Both the position numbers and the translations under genes were made by a program. Of a stretch of 52,161 nucleotides of DNA, positions 1-8,704 are shown piece after piece; position 1 is the first letter of the stretch, and each line of letters opens with the position of its first letter. The notes under the pieces were generated by a model. That model was not told where the DNA came from and made no database searches. It was given only the letters and a program-made list of their open reading frames with translations. The stretch is taken from NCBI GenBank assembly GCA_044377005.1, contig JBILJV010000010.1, positions 1 through 52,161 on the forward strand. The letters are read 5' to 3'. This DNA comes from JABMMZ01 sp044377005. Its GTDB lineage: Bacteria; Bacteroidota; Bacteroidia; NS11-12g; UBA955.

Positions 1-465
1 TAATGCAATCTTTTTTATTGGATTAAACAGCGTGTTTGCGGGGATAGCAATAACTGGCACATTAGATCGGTTAATCACAGAAAGAGCAACACTGCCCATA
101 ATAACGGATTCAATACCACTTCTGCCGTGAGTTGCAAGAACGATCATGTCGAATTCTGAGTTATGAGCAAACTGACATATTTCAATATCTACTTTTGGTG
201 CATGAGAAATATGGTATTGAATGTTTTTTAAATTCGGGAATTCTTTTTGTAATTCAGAAACAATTAGTTTTAGTTCATCTATGCCGTCATTTTCCAATAA
301 ATCATCTAGTTTTTTTGAGTTAAAAATACCCGATTTAAGCATCATTGGTTGGTGAATGATATATAATAACTCTATGTCCATCAATAGATAGTTGGCTAGT
401 GATGCGGCATATTTTACCCCATTGATTGAAATTTGAGATAAATCTGTAGGTGCAAGAATTTTCAC
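1..465 (-). CDS. Universal stress protein (UspA family), 3' end outside window
   Basis: I read this gene directly on the minus strand. It starts with GTG at 465 and stays open for 155 codons to base 1, so the C-terminus lies outside the window. The N-terminus reads VKILAPTDLSQIS, the usual first beta strand of the UspA fold with its early Asp. Near residues 118-133 the string ATHGRSG, then six residues and GS, matches the ATP-binding signature G-2x-G-9x-G(S/T), except that the first Gly is Ala. Bacteroidota Usp proteins are often tandem two-domain proteins of about 280 residues, so a second domain may follow off the edge; this is inference. Role: a nucleotide-binding cytoplasmic stress protein with no specific substrate predictable. 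Confidence 0.85.
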   Translation of the reverse strand, partial: MKILAPTDLSQISINGVKYAASLANYLLMDIELLYIIHQPMMLKSGIFNSKKLDDLLENDGIDELKLIVSELQKEFPNLKNIQYHISHAPKVDIEICQFAHNSEFDMIVLATHGRSGIESVIMGSVALSVINRSNVPVIAIPANTLFNPIKKIAL

Positions 466-539
466 AAAAAAATAAGTTTACGAAAATAGAGTCAGGTGTA
501 AATAAAGAAAATGACATTCATCAGTATTTTGTTACTTTT

Positions 540-890
540 TTATAGAATAGTTAATTCTTTGGAAGGGTCCCAAAAAACTTCATTGAAGTTTGTGATTTGG
601 TTTTCTTCGATATTAATCCCTTCTTGTGTGAGCAAATCTGCCATTTTATTTCCGCCAAAATGACTTTTTCCTGTCAGTAATCCATTACGATTTACCACTC
701 GGTGCGATGGAATTGAATAGGATAGATGATGCGAAGCGTTCATAGCCCATCCAACCATTCTGCTCGATTGTTTACTCCCCAAATAAGCTGCAATTGCCCC
801 ATATGAAGTCACTCTCCCTTCAGGGATTAATTCCACAACTTGATAAACACTTTCAAAAAATAAATTATTTTTATTCATAGAGAAAACCAT
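540..890 (-). CDS. Alkyltransferase-like (ATL/MGMT-family) DNA-binding protein
   Basis: This 116-residue protein has the DNA-binding fold of O6-alkylguanine-DNA alkyltransferase: a winged-helix segment GRVTSYGAIAAYLG (about 25-38), the arginine-finger motif SSRMVG (about 42-47) and the active-site loop. The loop reads IPSHRVV, so the Cys of the PCHRV motif is Ser62. That makes it an alkyltransferase-like protein, which binds alkylated guanine and passes it to nucleotide excision repair instead of accepting the alkyl group itself. The role is known for the family; the substitution is seen here. A second Met (MNKNNLFF, base 878) may be the true start. It is transcribed divergently from the thioredoxin-fold gene at 944. 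Confidence 0.85.
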   Translation of the reverse strand: MVFSMNKNNLFFESVYQVVELIPEGRVTSYGAIAAYLGSKQSSRMVGWAMNASHHLSYSIPSHRVVNRNGLLTGKSHFGGNKMADLLTQEGINIEENQITNFNEVFWDPSKELTIL

Positions 891-910
891 TTTGGCAAAA
901 TTATTGTCTG

Positions 911-918
911 TATATTTG
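911..918 (+). promoter_or_regulatory. Bacteroidota -7 promoter element TATATTTG
   Basis: A perfect TAnnTTTG match with a TTTG at 891-894, a spacer of 16 bases, and the start codon of the downstream thioredoxin-fold gene 25 bases further on. Both motif and spacing fit the phylum's major sigma factor consensus. Confidence 0.7.
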
Positions 919-943
919 CTAAAAAACCTTACAATATTAATTA

Positions 944-2563
944 ATGAAAAGAATATTTCTATTTAAATCGTTTATTTTCGGCCTATTAACCCTTTTATCA
1001 TCTGATGTTTTATGGGCACAAAAGTCAGGAAAAAAAGAAACAACAGCTCAAGCAACCCAAGTTTCTAACCCAATTGTAACCTCTCCAACTAGCTTAACTT
1101 CCGATTTCGATTATAAAAATCCAGGTAGGGCCAAAGGGAATTATTCCATTAAAGTTAAAATTAAAGGATTGAAAAACGTACCTCTTTACCTTGCAGATAA
1201 CTTTGGGGACAAAAATTACATGAGAGATACCTGTATTTTAGATGACAATGGGGTAGGTGTTTTTACTGGAAATCCTAAATTGCAAAGAGGTTTGTATTTG
1301 ATTGTTTTTCCTAGTATGGCTTCATACTATGAATTGCCAATTACAGATGATCAAGAATTTTATTTCGAAGCAGACACTTCCATGGATGAGTCTAAAGTTA
1401 AAGTAACAGGTTCTGAAGAAAATGAGATTTTTGCCCAATTTCAAGGAAAAATGTACAGCTATGGCAGAGAAAGATACAAACTTGACCAAGAATTTAAAAA
1501 AGCAAAAGAGTTGAATAATACAGCCCTTTCTACTTTTATAAAAGCTCAAATGGATTCAATGGATAAAGTCAATTTTAAAGTCAGAGAATCTTATATTGCC
1601 CAATATCCCAATCATTTATTAACTAAAATTTTTAAAGCATTCCAACCTATAAAGTTTCCTGAAAATGTAAAGTTGGATTCAATGCAAGAATATTATTTTT
1701 ATAAATCACACTACTGGGACAATATAGATTTTACAGAAGATGGATTAATAAGAGCCCCTAAAGGGTTATTGGTTAATAAATTGAATGATTTTATTGACAG
1801 AGTGGTGTTCCAAGACCCAGATAGTTTGGTTTCTGCGGTTGATGAAGTTTTAGGAAAAACAGTGATTCATACAGAAACTCAAAAATATTTTGTTCAATAC
1901 CTAACTACAAAGTTCCAAGACAGAAAAATTATGTGTCAAGACAATGTAACGGTTCACATGATTAATACCATCTATTGTCAAGGGAAAGCGTGGTGGTATG
2001 ACGATACTGCAAACTTAAGAAAAATGTGTGATGAGGCTAAGAAAGCAACACCAACTATGTGTGGTAAAATAGCACCTAACCTTAAAATGGAAGATACCAG
2101 TGGTCGTTATCATATCTTGTATGAAAAATTAGGTAAGGTTACAATTGTGTTTTTTTACGATCCTACTTGTGGACATTGCAAAGATGTTATTCCTATAGTG
2201 AGCAAAGTTCACAAAAAGTTGAAAAACAAAGGTGTTGTTGTTTATGCAATATCTACAGAAGGAAAATATGCTGAGTGGAAAAAATTGATGCAAACCAATC
2301 CTGATTTAAGTCAATGGATCAATGTATGCAAGACAGACCGTTATTATCCATGGCCTATTTACCGTCAAGACTATAACATCACAGCTAATCCAACCTTGTT
2401 TGTGTTAGATGAAAATGCTAAAATTATAGGTAAGAAAATAGATGAACATCAATTGGAATTCTTTGTTGAATCTATTCTTTATGATAAAGGTTTAATAGAT
2501 TACAAACCAACGGTTCCAAAAGAGAAGCCAGCCCCAAAAAGCACAACGGAAGAGAATCAATAG
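944..2563 (+). CDS. Exported thioredoxin-like protein with DUF4369/DUF5106-type N-terminus
   Basis: This 539-residue protein has an N-terminal signal peptide (about residues 1-25, ending near WAQ). A beta-rich DUF4369-like region (about 65-165: ligand-like repeats of short strands, LYLADNFGDKNY) is followed by a helical DUF5106-like middle part. The C-terminal thioredoxin/AhpC-TSA domain carries the redox motif CGHC at 409-412 within FFYDPTCGHCKDVIP, and the cis-Pro region reads ITANPTLFVL. In Bacteroidota such proteins are periplasmic or lipoprotein-like thiol oxidoreductases of unknown substrate. It stands alone between a perfect promoter element and a hairpin terminator. Domain names are assigned from memory of family patterns; the thioredoxin part is secure. 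Confidence 0.88.
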   Translation: MKRIFLFKSFIFGLLTLLSSDVLWAQKSGKKETTAQATQVSNPIVTSPTSLTSDFDYKNPGRAKGNYSIKVKIKGLKNVPLYLADNFGDKNYMRDTCILDDNGVGVFTGNPKLQRGLYLIVFPSMASYYELPITDDQEFYFEADTSMDESKVKVTGSEENEIFAQFQGKMYSYGRERYKLDQEFKKAKELNNTALSTFIKAQMDSMDKVNFKVRESYIAQYPNHLLTKIFKAFQPIKFPENVKLDSMQEYYFYKSHYWDNIDFTEDGLIRAPKGLLVNKLNDFIDRVVFQDPDSLVSAVDEVLGKTVIHTETQKYFVQYLTTKFQDRKIMCQDNVTVHMINTIYCQGKAWWYDDTANLRKMCDEAKKATPTMCGKIAPNLKMEDTSGRYHILYEKLGKVTIVFFYDPTCGHCKDVIPIVSKVHKKLKNKGVVVYAISTEGKYAEWKKLMQTNPDLSQWINVCKTDRYYPWPIYRQDYNITANPTLFVLDENAKIIGKKIDEHQLEFFVESILYDKGLIDYKPTVPKEKPAPKSTTEENQ

Positions 2564-2579
2564 TGATTTATTTTAATTC

Positions 2580-2608
2580 AAGAAAGCCAGCTAAATGCTG
2601 GCTTTCTT
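2580..2608. terminator. Bidirectional hairpin terminator between convergent genes
   Basis: A perfect 12-bp inverted repeat (AAGAAAGCCAGC / GCTGGCTTTCTT) with a 5-base loop sits between the convergent genes ending at 2563 and 2611, where it can stop transcription from either side. Confidence 0.8.
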
Positions 2609-2610
2609 GT

Positions 2611-3297
2611 TTAAATACCCAAAGCTTTTTTGCCTCGACTGTAAATTTCCCCAAATCTTAAACTAAATCCATAAGTGTAAAAGGGGCCTGAATATTGAGG
2701 GGCAAATGTGGAAATACGGGTGCCAATACCACCACCAAACCATATCCACCATTTTATTTTGTAGCTTGCATAAAAACCAACTTCAATAGGCATTGCAAAT
2801 TCTCTTTTGTCTTGTAGTTTTTTTTTGCTGGTATATAGTTGATCCCATCCTGTTCCTAATCCAATAGCAACAGGAAAAGTTAATCGCCAACGTTTGGAAT
2901 TATGAAAATAATATTCTCCCCCAATATTAAAGTAAGCAGTCCCGTATGTTGAATACACTGTATTAGAATCAGTTTTGCCATAAGACGCAGTGGGATTGTC
3001 ATAAACTCTACTTTTGTCTCCTAAAGTGCTGTAATAGCCTAAAAATAAATTGGTTCTATTGTTATAGGTGTAACCAGCTTGTAAGCCAAACATTTTTAAG
3101 TTTAATCCCTGGATGATACTGTTTTTGCCATCTAAACAAACGTAAAATTCTTTTTTATAAGTTAAGTCTTTACGAATACTATCTACTATCCCCATTTTAA
3201 AATTCACTTTGTTTTGTGATTTTGTAGGATTACTTATTAGTAAAATAAAAGTTGTTAGAATGAGTAACTGTTTCAAAATGAAGTAACAAATAAACAC
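2611..3297 (-). CDS. Predicted outer-membrane beta-barrel protein, unknown function
   Basis: Up to 228 residues. The annotated GTG start at 3297 overlaps an AT-rich promoter-like stretch. An in-frame TTG at 3276 would give a compact signal peptide (LKQLLILTTFILLISNPTKS), so the shorter form is plausible. The mature part alternates hydrophobic and polar residues in repeated aromatic strands (LQAGYTYNNRTNLFLGYYS, TAYFNIGGEYYFH, IEVGFYASYKIKWW) and ends in FYTYGFSLRFG, like a small beta-barrel outer membrane protein. I recognise no family. It converges with the upstream thioredoxin gene across a shared terminator and is divergent from the PnuC gene. Confidence 0.65.
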   Translation of the reverse strand: MFICYFILKQLLILTTFILLISNPTKSQNKVNFKMGIVDSIRKDLTYKKEFYVCLDGKNSIIQGLNLKMFGLQAGYTYNNRTNLFLGYYSTLGDKSRVYDNPTASYGKTDSNTVYSTYGTAYFNIGGEYYFHNSKRWRLTFPVAIGLGTGWDQLYTSKKKLQDKREFAMPIEVGFYASYKIKWWIWFGGGIGTRISTFAPQYSGPFYTYGFSLRFGEIYSRGKKALGI

Positions 3298-3334
3298 TTT
3301 AATTTACAAAAAAATCAACGCATCTTTGTAACAA

Positions 3335-3901
3335 GTGTTGATAGTTGTAGAAATAGTGTCTTTTTTATTAACTTTCGTGTATTTGTATTATGCCGAAAAA
3401 TTAAATCCTTACGCTTGGCTGTTTGGTGTTTTGGCTTCTTGTTGTAGCGTCTATTTTTTTTACCAAATCGGACTTTGGGCTAGTTTATGGCTTAATATTA
3501 TATATTTAATACAAGGTGTTAATGGTTTTGTAAATTGGAAGTTTTTTTTGACACAAACTAATCCTTTGAATAAAGTTACCAAAAAAGGACATTTATTTAT
3601 TGTACTTGGCATAGTGGCATTTAGTGTCTTGTTGTATCAGGTTTTATTGCCATTTCCATCTATTAATATGAATTATTTTGATTTGCTTTTGGCATTGGGA
3701 TCCATTACTGCCACATTTTTAGAAATACAGAAGGAGGGGTCTTGTTGGAAATATTGGATTGTATTTAATATGGCTTATGCTGTTTTATATTTATCTCAAT
3801 CGTTATACATATACGCTCTTTTAATGCTTTTACTGTCTATGTATTCATTTAGAATCAATCAAATATGGATGCACAAATTAAGACTAAATAAATTTTCCTA
3901 A
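3335..3901 (+). CDS. pnuC: PnuC-type nicotinamide mononucleotide / nicotinamide riboside transporter
   Basis: This 188-residue polytopic membrane protein has about seven hydrophobic segments and a GTG start at 3335 (TTG at 3338 is an alternative). The length, and the conserved block from YLIQGVNGFVNWKF at about 57-70 (the counterpart of the N-x-x-G-W-x-x-W substrate motif of PnuC), fit the PnuC family. That family moves nicotinamide riboside or a related vitamin across the inner membrane by facilitated diffusion. The last 18 bases overlap the 3' end of the convergent LysE gene. The ligand cannot be fixed from sequence: related Pnu proteins take thiamine or riboflavin, and no riboswitch or NadR-like gene is adjacent. 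Confidence 0.75.
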   Translation: MLIVVEIVSFLLTFVYLYYAEKLNPYAWLFGVLASCCSVYFFYQIGLWASLWLNIIYLIQGVNGFVNWKFFLTQTNPLNKVTKKGHLFIVLGIVAFSVLLYQVLLPFPSINMNYFDLLLALGSITATFLEIQKEGSCWKYWIVFNMAYAVLYLSQSLYIYALLMLLLSMYSFRINQIWMHKLRLNKFS

Positions 3902-4510
3902 TGCAAGTTTTAAACCCACCATTAAAAAGATAATTCCCGAAATCCGATTCACCCATATAAACCATTTGGGTTGTATGAATGGTTTTATTTTATAAGCGCC
4001 GAAGGCAATTAAAAACTCTACCAAAAAGATACTGACTAAACTGCTTGAAAAAAAAATAATTTTGTCGTTCAATTGATAGTCAAAACGAATGGTAAGCATT
4101 GAACTGATAGTAAGCCAACTGAAAAAATTAACAGGATTTACTATATTGATAAAAAAACCATTGCTAATAAAATAAAAAACAGAGTTATTGGGATTGTCGA
4201 AAGCAATGCCTTCTTTGATGGTTGCATTTTTTTTGAAGAACATAAATAGTCCCATTAAAGCCAAAATAGTACCACCAATAATGGAGATTAACAGTTCGTA
4301 CTGTTTCAAAAATACAGCAAATCCATGACTTAATAATGCTAAACTAATGAAAATAATGTCACTTGTGATGACCCCTAAAGCAATGTATAAACCTGTTTTG
4401 TAACCATAAATCAAACTGTTTCTAACAAGGGCAAAAAAAACAGTCCCAAGCATTAAACTGAGTGCTATACCTGTTACAAAACCTTGGAATGAACATGTCA
4501 AAAAATGCAT
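3884..4510 (-). CDS. LysE/RhtB-family amino-acid exporter
   Basis: This 208-residue membrane protein has six predicted helices. The N-terminal half carries the family pattern GFVTGIALSLMLGTVFFALVRNSL followed by G-x-x-x-G (YKTGLYIALG) and a conserved Asp in VITSDIIF. The second half has the INIVNPVNFFSW block, the usual N-P-x-x-x-x-W signature of LysE-type exporters. The family exports amino acids or related small metabolites using the proton gradient; the substrate is not predictable. A second family member lies at 42348-42986. The gene is divergent from rbfA. Confidence 0.82.
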   Translation of the reverse strand: MHFLTCSFQGFVTGIALSLMLGTVFFALVRNSLIYGYKTGLYIALGVITSDIIFISLALLSHGFAVFLKQYELLISIIGGTILALMGLFMFFKKNATIKEGIAFDNPNNSVFYFISNGFFINIVNPVNFFSWLTISSMLTIRFDYQLNDKIIFFSSSLVSIFLVEFLIAFGAYKIKPFIQPKWFIWVNRISGIIFLMVGLKLALGKFI

Positions 4511-4557
4511 ACTGATAAATTATTTTATTAAATGCTTAAAATAAGCGTTGCAAATTA

Positions 4558-4565
4558 TAACTTTG
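4558..4565 (+). promoter_or_regulatory. Bacteroidota -7 promoter element TAACTTTG upstream of rbfA
   Basis: A perfect TAnnTTTG match ending only 10 bases before the rbfA ATG. The transcript would have almost no leader. No convincing TTG -33 element is seen at standard spacing. Confidence 0.6.
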
Positions 4566-4575
4566 CAATTGAATA

Positions 4576-4947
4576 ATGAGCACAAGAACAGAAAAATTTA
4601 ACAGAGAGATTCAACGTGAATTAGGTGTAATCTTTCAAACAAAAACCAATGATTGGTTTGGAGGCGCTTTTGTGACCGTAACCGAAGTTAGCTCAAGCCC
4701 TGATTTAAGTTATGTAAAATCTTATTTAAGTATTTTAAATGCTCCAAGCAATCAAGTGATATTGGATATTATTCAGGATAACAACAAGATAATAAGAAAA
4801 GAATTGGCCAATAAAATTAAAAATGCAGTGCGTATTATTCCTGAATTGCAGTTTTTTGAAGACAATAGTTTGGAGAAAGTAGCCAAATTTGAAAAAATAT
4901 TTGATAACTTAAGAAAAGAGAGAGAATCAAGAAATACAGAAGAATAA
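4576..4947 (+). CDS. rbfA: 30S ribosome-binding factor RbfA
   Basis: This 123-residue protein has the KH-like RbfA layout: a basic N-terminus (STRTEKFNREIQRELGVIF), a central strand-helix block ending in SYVKSYLSIL, and the family's C-terminal block RIIPELQFFEDNSLEKVAKFEKIFDNL. RbfA binds 30S precursors and helps mature the 5' end of 16S rRNA, especially in the cold. It begins a probable operon with the methyltransferase (gap 10 bases) and the LolC/E-like permease (gap 1 base), an arrangement I recall as common in Bacteroidota. Confidence 0.93.
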   Translation: MSTRTEKFNREIQRELGVIFQTKTNDWFGGAFVTVTEVSSSPDLSYVKSYLSILNAPSNQVILDIIQDNNKIIRKELANKIKNAVRIIPELQFFEDNSLEKVAKFEKIFDNLRKERESRNTEE

Positions 4948-4957
4948 CTGAAATATA

Positions 4958-5761
4958 ATGCCTGAATCTTGTAATACCGATATTTTTTCTCAATCCCTGG
5001 ATAATCATTCCTGGTTGAGACGGTTTTATCACTACTTCTCGGATAATTTATTATTAAAAAACAAGATTTTAAAGCGTGAAATAGCCATTTGTAGTAAACG
5101 TAAAACCAAAGTTCAACACGTTTTTTATCCTGGTTTTGGAATTGGTCAGTTGCTTGCTTTGTTTTATAACAATCAAAAATATAATGTGTTAGCGATTGAT
5201 TCTAACCAAATTTTTGTTTCAAAATCTACCAATTTTTTGCAAAGTGAAAGTGTAAAAAATATTTATTGTAAAACAGAAAATGTGACCACTTATGTAAAAC
5301 CCGAAAGTTTTGATTTGTCACTTTGTGTTAATCTTCTTAATTATATTGAAAATGATGTAGAAGTTCTCCGAAATTTTTATACCAATTTAAAAAGTCCTGG
5401 AGTGTTAGTTTTATTTAACTCAAGTAACTATGCGGACCAAAGAGATACTAAGCTATCTACGGGTATTTACAAAGATAATACATACCGATTGGGATATAGT
5501 TTGGTTGAAATTAAAAGTAAACTTAAGCAGGCAGGTTTTGCTAAAGTAAAAGCCCGTTATGTTTATGGTTTCCCAGGTGTACTTAGTTGGAAGTTAACCA
5601 CAGGATGGCCTTCGTATGTCATCAAAAAATCGAGTTTGTTTTTTGCTTTCTTACCATTCTATGTAGTGCTAGTATTATTGCCAGTTATAGTTCTTAATCT
5701 TTTGGATATAGGATTCCCTCATACCAAGGGCAAATGTATTGTTGTAAAAGCGTTTAAATAA
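4958..5761 (+). CDS. Class I SAM-dependent methyltransferase with C-terminal membrane segment
   Basis: This 267-residue protein has a Rossmann-type methyltransferase core. Motif I is YPGFGIGQ at 57-64 (a variant of the glycine-rich loop) with the acidic residue Asp81 in VLAIDSNQ. A motif IV-like stretch follows in SFDLSLCVNLLNYIE, as in Methyltransf_11/25 proteins. After the catalytic fold a strongly hydrophobic segment at about 227-251 would anchor the protein to the membrane. The substrate is unknown. It sits between rbfA and an ABC-type permease with nearly no spacing, so the three are probably co-transcribed. Confidence 0.75.
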   Translation: MPESCNTDIFSQSLDNHSWLRRFYHYFSDNLLLKNKILKREIAICSKRKTKVQHVFYPGFGIGQLLALFYNNQKYNVLAIDSNQIFVSKSTNFLQSESVKNIYCKTENVTTYVKPESFDLSLCVNLLNYIENDVEVLRNFYTNLKSPGVLVLFNSSNYADQRDTKLSTGIYKDNTYRLGYSLVEIKSKLKQAGFAKVKARYVYGFPGVLSWKLTTGWPSYVIKKSSLFFAFLPFYVVLVLLPVIVLNLLDIGFPHTKGKCIVVKAFK

Positions 5762-5762
5762 T

Positions 5763-6965
5763 TTGGTATTTACACAATTCATAGCGTTTCGGTATTTATT
5801 TGCCAAAAAGAAAAGAAATGCAATTAATATTATTTCATCTATTGCTGTTTTAGCATTCACAGTTTGTACTACCGCCTTAATAATTATACTGAGTACCATG
5901 AACGGTTTCGAAGAGTTAATTTTTTCGATGTACAATAAATTTAACCCTGATATTAAAATTACACCTATTGAAGGGAAATTTTTTGAATACCAATCAACCC
6001 TTGCTAAAATTAAAAAAATAGATGGAGTCGCATATGTATTACCAAGTTTAGAAGACCATGCTGTAGTGAGAAATCACGACTATCAAACGATTTGTACTGT
6101 AAAGGGGGTTGATAATCGTTACTTTAAAATCAATGACTTGGAAACTCGAATTACCGATGGTGAAGCACTATTGAGTGAAAAGAATGTTCCATTTATGGTT
6201 TTAGGGTCCGGTGTAGGGCTTAAAGTAAATGCCTCTACAAACGGTCCCTTCAGTCAGTTAACCGTTATTACACCGCGAAGAGGTGATTACAGTGTAAGTG
6301 ACCCTGAGGCAGTTAATCAAATGTTGATTCAACCATCGGGACTTATTACACTTGATGAAGCCATAAGCAATAAGTATGTTTTTGTTCCTATGTCTTTTGC
6401 CGAACAACTTTTTGAAACAAATGGGAAAGCGAGTTCCCTAGAAATTAAATTACTCAAAAACGCCAAAGAGGAAAAAGTGTATCAAACTATTCAAAATTTG
6501 TTGGGCAAAGAATATAAAGTTCAAAACAGAATGGAACAACAAGCCACTTTATACAAAATGTTTAAAAGCGAAAAATGGGCAAGTTTTGCTATTCTTACAT
6601 TTATTCTACTCATAGCGGCCTTCAATGCACTTGGCAGTTTGACCATGTTAGTTATTGAAAAAAAAGAAGATATTTCTACTTTGATAAGTATGGGCGCATC
6701 CAAAAAGGTAATTCAAAAAATATTCTTTTCAATAGGGTTTCTTATTTCCTTTTTTGGAGCATTTTTAGGGTTGTTAATTGGCTTAGGTTTGGTTGCTTTA
6801 CAACAATCTACAGGTTTTATTAAAATGCAAGGAGCCATAGTGGATAGTTACCCCGTAAAAATAAAAGGAGAAGATATACTTTTGGTTTTATTTACAGTAT
6901 TACTCTTAGGGTTAATTGTGGGGATATTGCCTGCCCGCAAATCAGTTTCAATTGTTAAAAAGTAA
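5763..6965 (+). CDS. LolC/LolE-like (FtsX-type) ABC transporter permease
   Basis: This 400-residue permease starts with TTG one base after the methyltransferase stop. The N-terminus FIAFRYLFAKKKRNAINIISSIAV is the typical LolC/E beginning. One transmembrane helix comes first (about 20-45), then a periplasmic MacB_PCD-like domain (about 45-265), then three C-terminal helices of the FtsX domain (about 272-395) with the coupling-helix region EKKEDISTLISMGASKK. The LolCDE family extracts lipoproteins from the inner membrane for transport to the outer membrane. No ATPase partner lies in the window, so LolC/E function is inferred from fold and motif. Confidence 0.82.
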   Translation: MVFTQFIAFRYLFAKKKRNAINIISSIAVLAFTVCTTALIIILSTMNGFEELIFSMYNKFNPDIKITPIEGKFFEYQSTLAKIKKIDGVAYVLPSLEDHAVVRNHDYQTICTVKGVDNRYFKINDLETRITDGEALLSEKNVPFMVLGSGVGLKVNASTNGPFSQLTVITPRRGDYSVSDPEAVNQMLIQPSGLITLDEAISNKYVFVPMSFAEQLFETNGKASSLEIKLLKNAKEEKVYQTIQNLLGKEYKVQNRMEQQATLYKMFKSEKWASFAILTFILLIAAFNALGSLTMLVIEKKEDISTLISMGASKKVIQKIFFSIGFLISFFGAFLGLLIGLGLVALQQSTGFIKMQGAIVDSYPVKIKGEDILLVLFTVLLLGLIVGILPARKSVSIVKK

Positions 6966-7010
6966 TGGAGATTTTGTCAGAACTTTTTTTAAATCAATCT
7001 GTTGAACTAT

Positions 7011-7018
7011 TACTTTTG
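7011..7018 (+). promoter_or_regulatory. Bacteroidota -7 promoter element TACTTTTG upstream of menD
   Basis: A perfect TAnnTTTG match ending 12 bases before the menD TTG start. It supports that start and suggests a very short leader. No TTG -33 element is evident at standard spacing. Confidence 0.58.
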
Positions 7019-7030
7019 TATTCATAAACT

Positions 7031-8704
7031 TTGAGTCTATTCCAAACCAATATTAATGCCATCGTTTCAGGCCTTTATGCTCACGGAGTCACTGATGTAG
7101 TAATCAGTCCAGGAAGTAGAAATGCGCCTATAATCATGTCATTTGTGAGATACCCTCATTTTCAATGTTGGTCTATCCCCGATGAAAGGTCGGCGGGATT
7201 TATAGCACTTGGTATGGCAAAAGCTCAACTAAAACCTGTGGTACTTTTATGTACAAGTGGTTCAGCTTTGGTTAATTACTATCCTGCCATAGTTGAAGCG
7301 TACTATATGCAAGTGCCTTTGATTGTGATTAGTGCCGACCGACCTGAAAAAATGCTGGACCGTTGGGATGGACAAACCATTCATCAATTTGATATTTTCA
7401 ACCGTCATGTTTATGGGTCGTATCAAACTCCTGAAAATTTGGATGCAAATCAGTTCTCGAAAATATTTGAAATCACTGACCAGCTTTATTTACAATGCAA
7501 TGAAGCCATCAAAGGACCTGTTCACCTGAATGTCCCTTTGCGTGAACCTTTGTACGAAGCAGCAAATACTATATTTGAATATCCTGAATATAAGCGTGTT
7601 AAAAAGACAGAAGTGAATGAAGTAGAATGGGAAATTGGGATAGATTCTGAACATTTCTTTCATGATTTTCCTAAAGTGATGGTTTTATTAGGGGCCAATG
7701 ACCCCTCAGAAGCATATTGTGAACTTAAAGAAATTGAGAATCATAGATTTGCACTTGTTATTGCCGATGTCATATCGAATGCGCATGCTTATGGTACTTT
7801 CAAAAATATTGAATTGTATTTACTCTCTGCCAATGAAGCTCAAAAGAAATTATTAGCTCCCGATTTGTTAATCACAACAGGGCAAATGATTATTAGTAAA
7901 CCCTTAAAACAGATACTAAGATCAAATCCTCCTAAGCAACATTGGCATATCGCCGATAATGGATACTGTGCGGACCCGTTTTTCTCTCAACCAGAAATTT
8001 TGCAAATGAATCCGCTCGACTTTTTTAAGCAGTTTAAAAAATATTTACCACAAGTGCAGTCTAAATATGTGTCTGATATTTCGAAAAATATAGAACAATT
8101 AAAAGGCAAGATATACAGGTCGGAGTTTGGAGAATTGTCTGCCATAAGAGAAGTATTAAATGCTCTTCCTGAAAAAATTGGGCTGCATTTATCAAACAGC
8201 ATGACAATTCGAAATGTCTCTTTTTTAGGGGAATACTTAAAAGAAAATTGGTGTGTTTATGGGAACAGAGGTGTAAGTGGAATTGATGGATGTACAAGTA
8301 CAGCAGTTGGAATGGCTTTGGCGCAACCAAATATAATGCAAGTTTTGATTACAGGCGATGTTGCCTTTTTTTATGATATTAATGCTTTTTGGCATTCGTA
8401 TTCAATCCATAACTTAAAGGTTGTTTTGATGAACAATTCTGGAGGGGGGATATTTGATATTATTGATGGGCCAAGCCAATTGCCAGAACTGAATCCATAT
8501 ATAAAAACACCTCACCAATTCAATGCAAAAGACATTGCAAACCATTATAAATTGAATTATTTTTGTGCAAATGATTACAACAGTTTGAAGGATGCTTTAA
8601 AGGCATTTTTGCAAAGTGAAACTTGTAGCATTTTAGAAATACAAACAGATTCAATTATCAATCAATCAATTATAAAAAATATAAAATCTATACAATATGA
8701 GTAA
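7031..8704 (+). CDS. menD: 2-succinyl-5-enolpyruvyl-6-hydroxy-3-cyclohexene-1-carboxylate (SEPHCHC) synthase MenD
   Basis: This 557-residue thiamine-diphosphate enzyme has the normal MenD length. The start is TTG at 7031, supported by a promoter element 12 bases upstream. SPGSR at 26-30 and the catalytic Glu52 in SIPDERSAGF mark the N-terminal PYR domain. The ThDP-binding motif starts with GD at 442-443 and ends with NN at 468-469 (MNNSGGGIF). MenD joins 2-oxoglutarate and isochorismate in the first committed step of menaquinone synthesis. The last 8 bases overlap menB, so the two are translationally coupled. menF, menH, menC and menE are not in the window. Confidence 0.96.
   Translation: MSLFQTNINAIVSGLYAHGVTDVVISPGSRNAPIIMSFVRYPHFQCWSIPDERSAGFIALGMAKAQLKPVVLLCTSGSALVNYYPAIVEAYYMQVPLIVISADRPEKMLDRWDGQTIHQFDIFNRHVYGSYQTPENLDANQFSKIFEITDQLYLQCNEAIKGPVHLNVPLREPLYEAANTIFEYPEYKRVKKTEVNEVEWEIGIDSEHFFHDFPKVMVLLGANDPSEAYCELKEIENHRFALVIADVISNAHAYGTFKNIELYLLSANEAQKKLLAPDLLITTGQMIISKPLKQILRSNPPKQHWHIADNGYCADPFFSQPEILQMNPLDFFKQFKKYLPQVQSKYVSDISKNIEQLKGKIYRSEFGELSAIREVLNALPEKIGLHLSNSMTIRNVSFLGEYLKENWCVYGNRGVSGIDGCTSTAVGMALAQPNIMQVLITGDVAFFYDINAFWHSYSIHNLKVVLMNNSGGGIFDIIDGPSQLPELNPYIKTPHQFNAKDIANHYKLNYFCANDYNSLKDALKAFLQSETCSILEIQTDSIINQSIIKNIKSIQYE

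Noticed and set aside
132..323. Plus-strand ORF inside the universal stress gene
   Set aside because: It is antisense to a clear Usp reading frame that is open across the same bases.
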